In this document: positions 14,456 to 14,473 of the stretch, one piece after another | Position numbering within the stretch: position 1 is the stretch's first letter | How the letters are laid out: each line of letters starts with the position of its first letter | NCBI GenBank assembly: GCA_003118195.1 | Contig: BEXV01000038.1 | Coordinates: 33,067-47,539, forward strand | Direction of reading: 5' to 3' | From: Hemicentrotus pulcherrimus | Taxonomy: Eukaryota > Echinodermata > Echinoidea > Camarodonta > Strongylocentrotidae | DNA: 14,473 bases | Notes under the pieces: model-generated | Database searches by the model: none | The model's input: only the letters and a program-made list of their open reading frames with translations | What the model was told of the DNA's origin: nothing | Translations under genes and position numbers: made by a program

Positions 14456-14473
14456 AGGGGGAGGGGGGGGGGG
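14456..14473. repeat. G tract at the window end
   Basis: CAGGGGGAGGGGGGGGGGG runs to the last base; its true length is not known from this window. Confidence 0.7.

Overview
This is a eukaryotic, AT-rich window of animal nuclear DNA. It holds one complete intron-containing gene, the end of a second gene on the opposite strand, and many short non-autonomous repeats. The repeat types (foldback elements starting GGGTGTTTCA, TTAA-flanked MITEs, a tRNA-derived SINE with a TAA-rich tail, and an element with CAGTCAAACCTG ends) together with the protein suggest a marine invertebrate deuterostome. A sea urchin or other echinoderm is most likely. The species assignment is inference.

The main gene is deoxyhypusine synthase (DHPS) on the + strand. 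Eight coding exons run from the ATG at 1703 to the TAA at 9086-9088, with consensus GT/AG junctions. They join to a 380-residue protein that keeps the catalytic lysine (Lys325, human Lys329) and nearly all NAD and spermidine ligands. The enzyme makes the first step of hypusine on eIF5A. The upstream region (1-1702) has an imperfect palindrome at the window edge, a full NRF1-type site near 1160, a YY1-like motif on the start codon, and a four-codon upstream ORF ending one base before the ATG. The 3' UTR probably uses two poly(A) sites, with a TTAA-flanked MITE between them.

The introns carry the mobile DNA. Intron 2 has a foldback element, a TA-flanked element and a perfect 3 x 40-bp T-rich minisatellite just before the exon 3 acceptor. 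Intron 3 has a SINE with an inverted tRNA-like half beside the exon 3 donor, a TTAA element with perfect 19-bp ends, and a foldback. Intron 5 has a small foldback and fragments. Intron 6 has a 212-bp near-perfect palindrome. Introns 1, 4 and 7 hold nothing recognised.

From about 10.2 to 14.1 kb the sequence is mostly noncoding. It contains a TIR element (11648-12071), a cluster of four small hairpins (12425-12551), and a repeat (13873-14011) that is an inverted relative of one in DHPS intron 2. At 14115-14244 on the - strand lies the likely last coding exon of a second gene: a membrane segment, a basic stretch and an acidic tail with a DSSPLL dileucine motif. About 90 bp upstream of it in that gene is a shorter, similar exon-like copy (14336-14387) in the same reading phase that stops after 16 residues. 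This may be an alternative terminal exon. The two genes are convergent. I saw no complete transposase, tRNA, rRNA or CRISPR.
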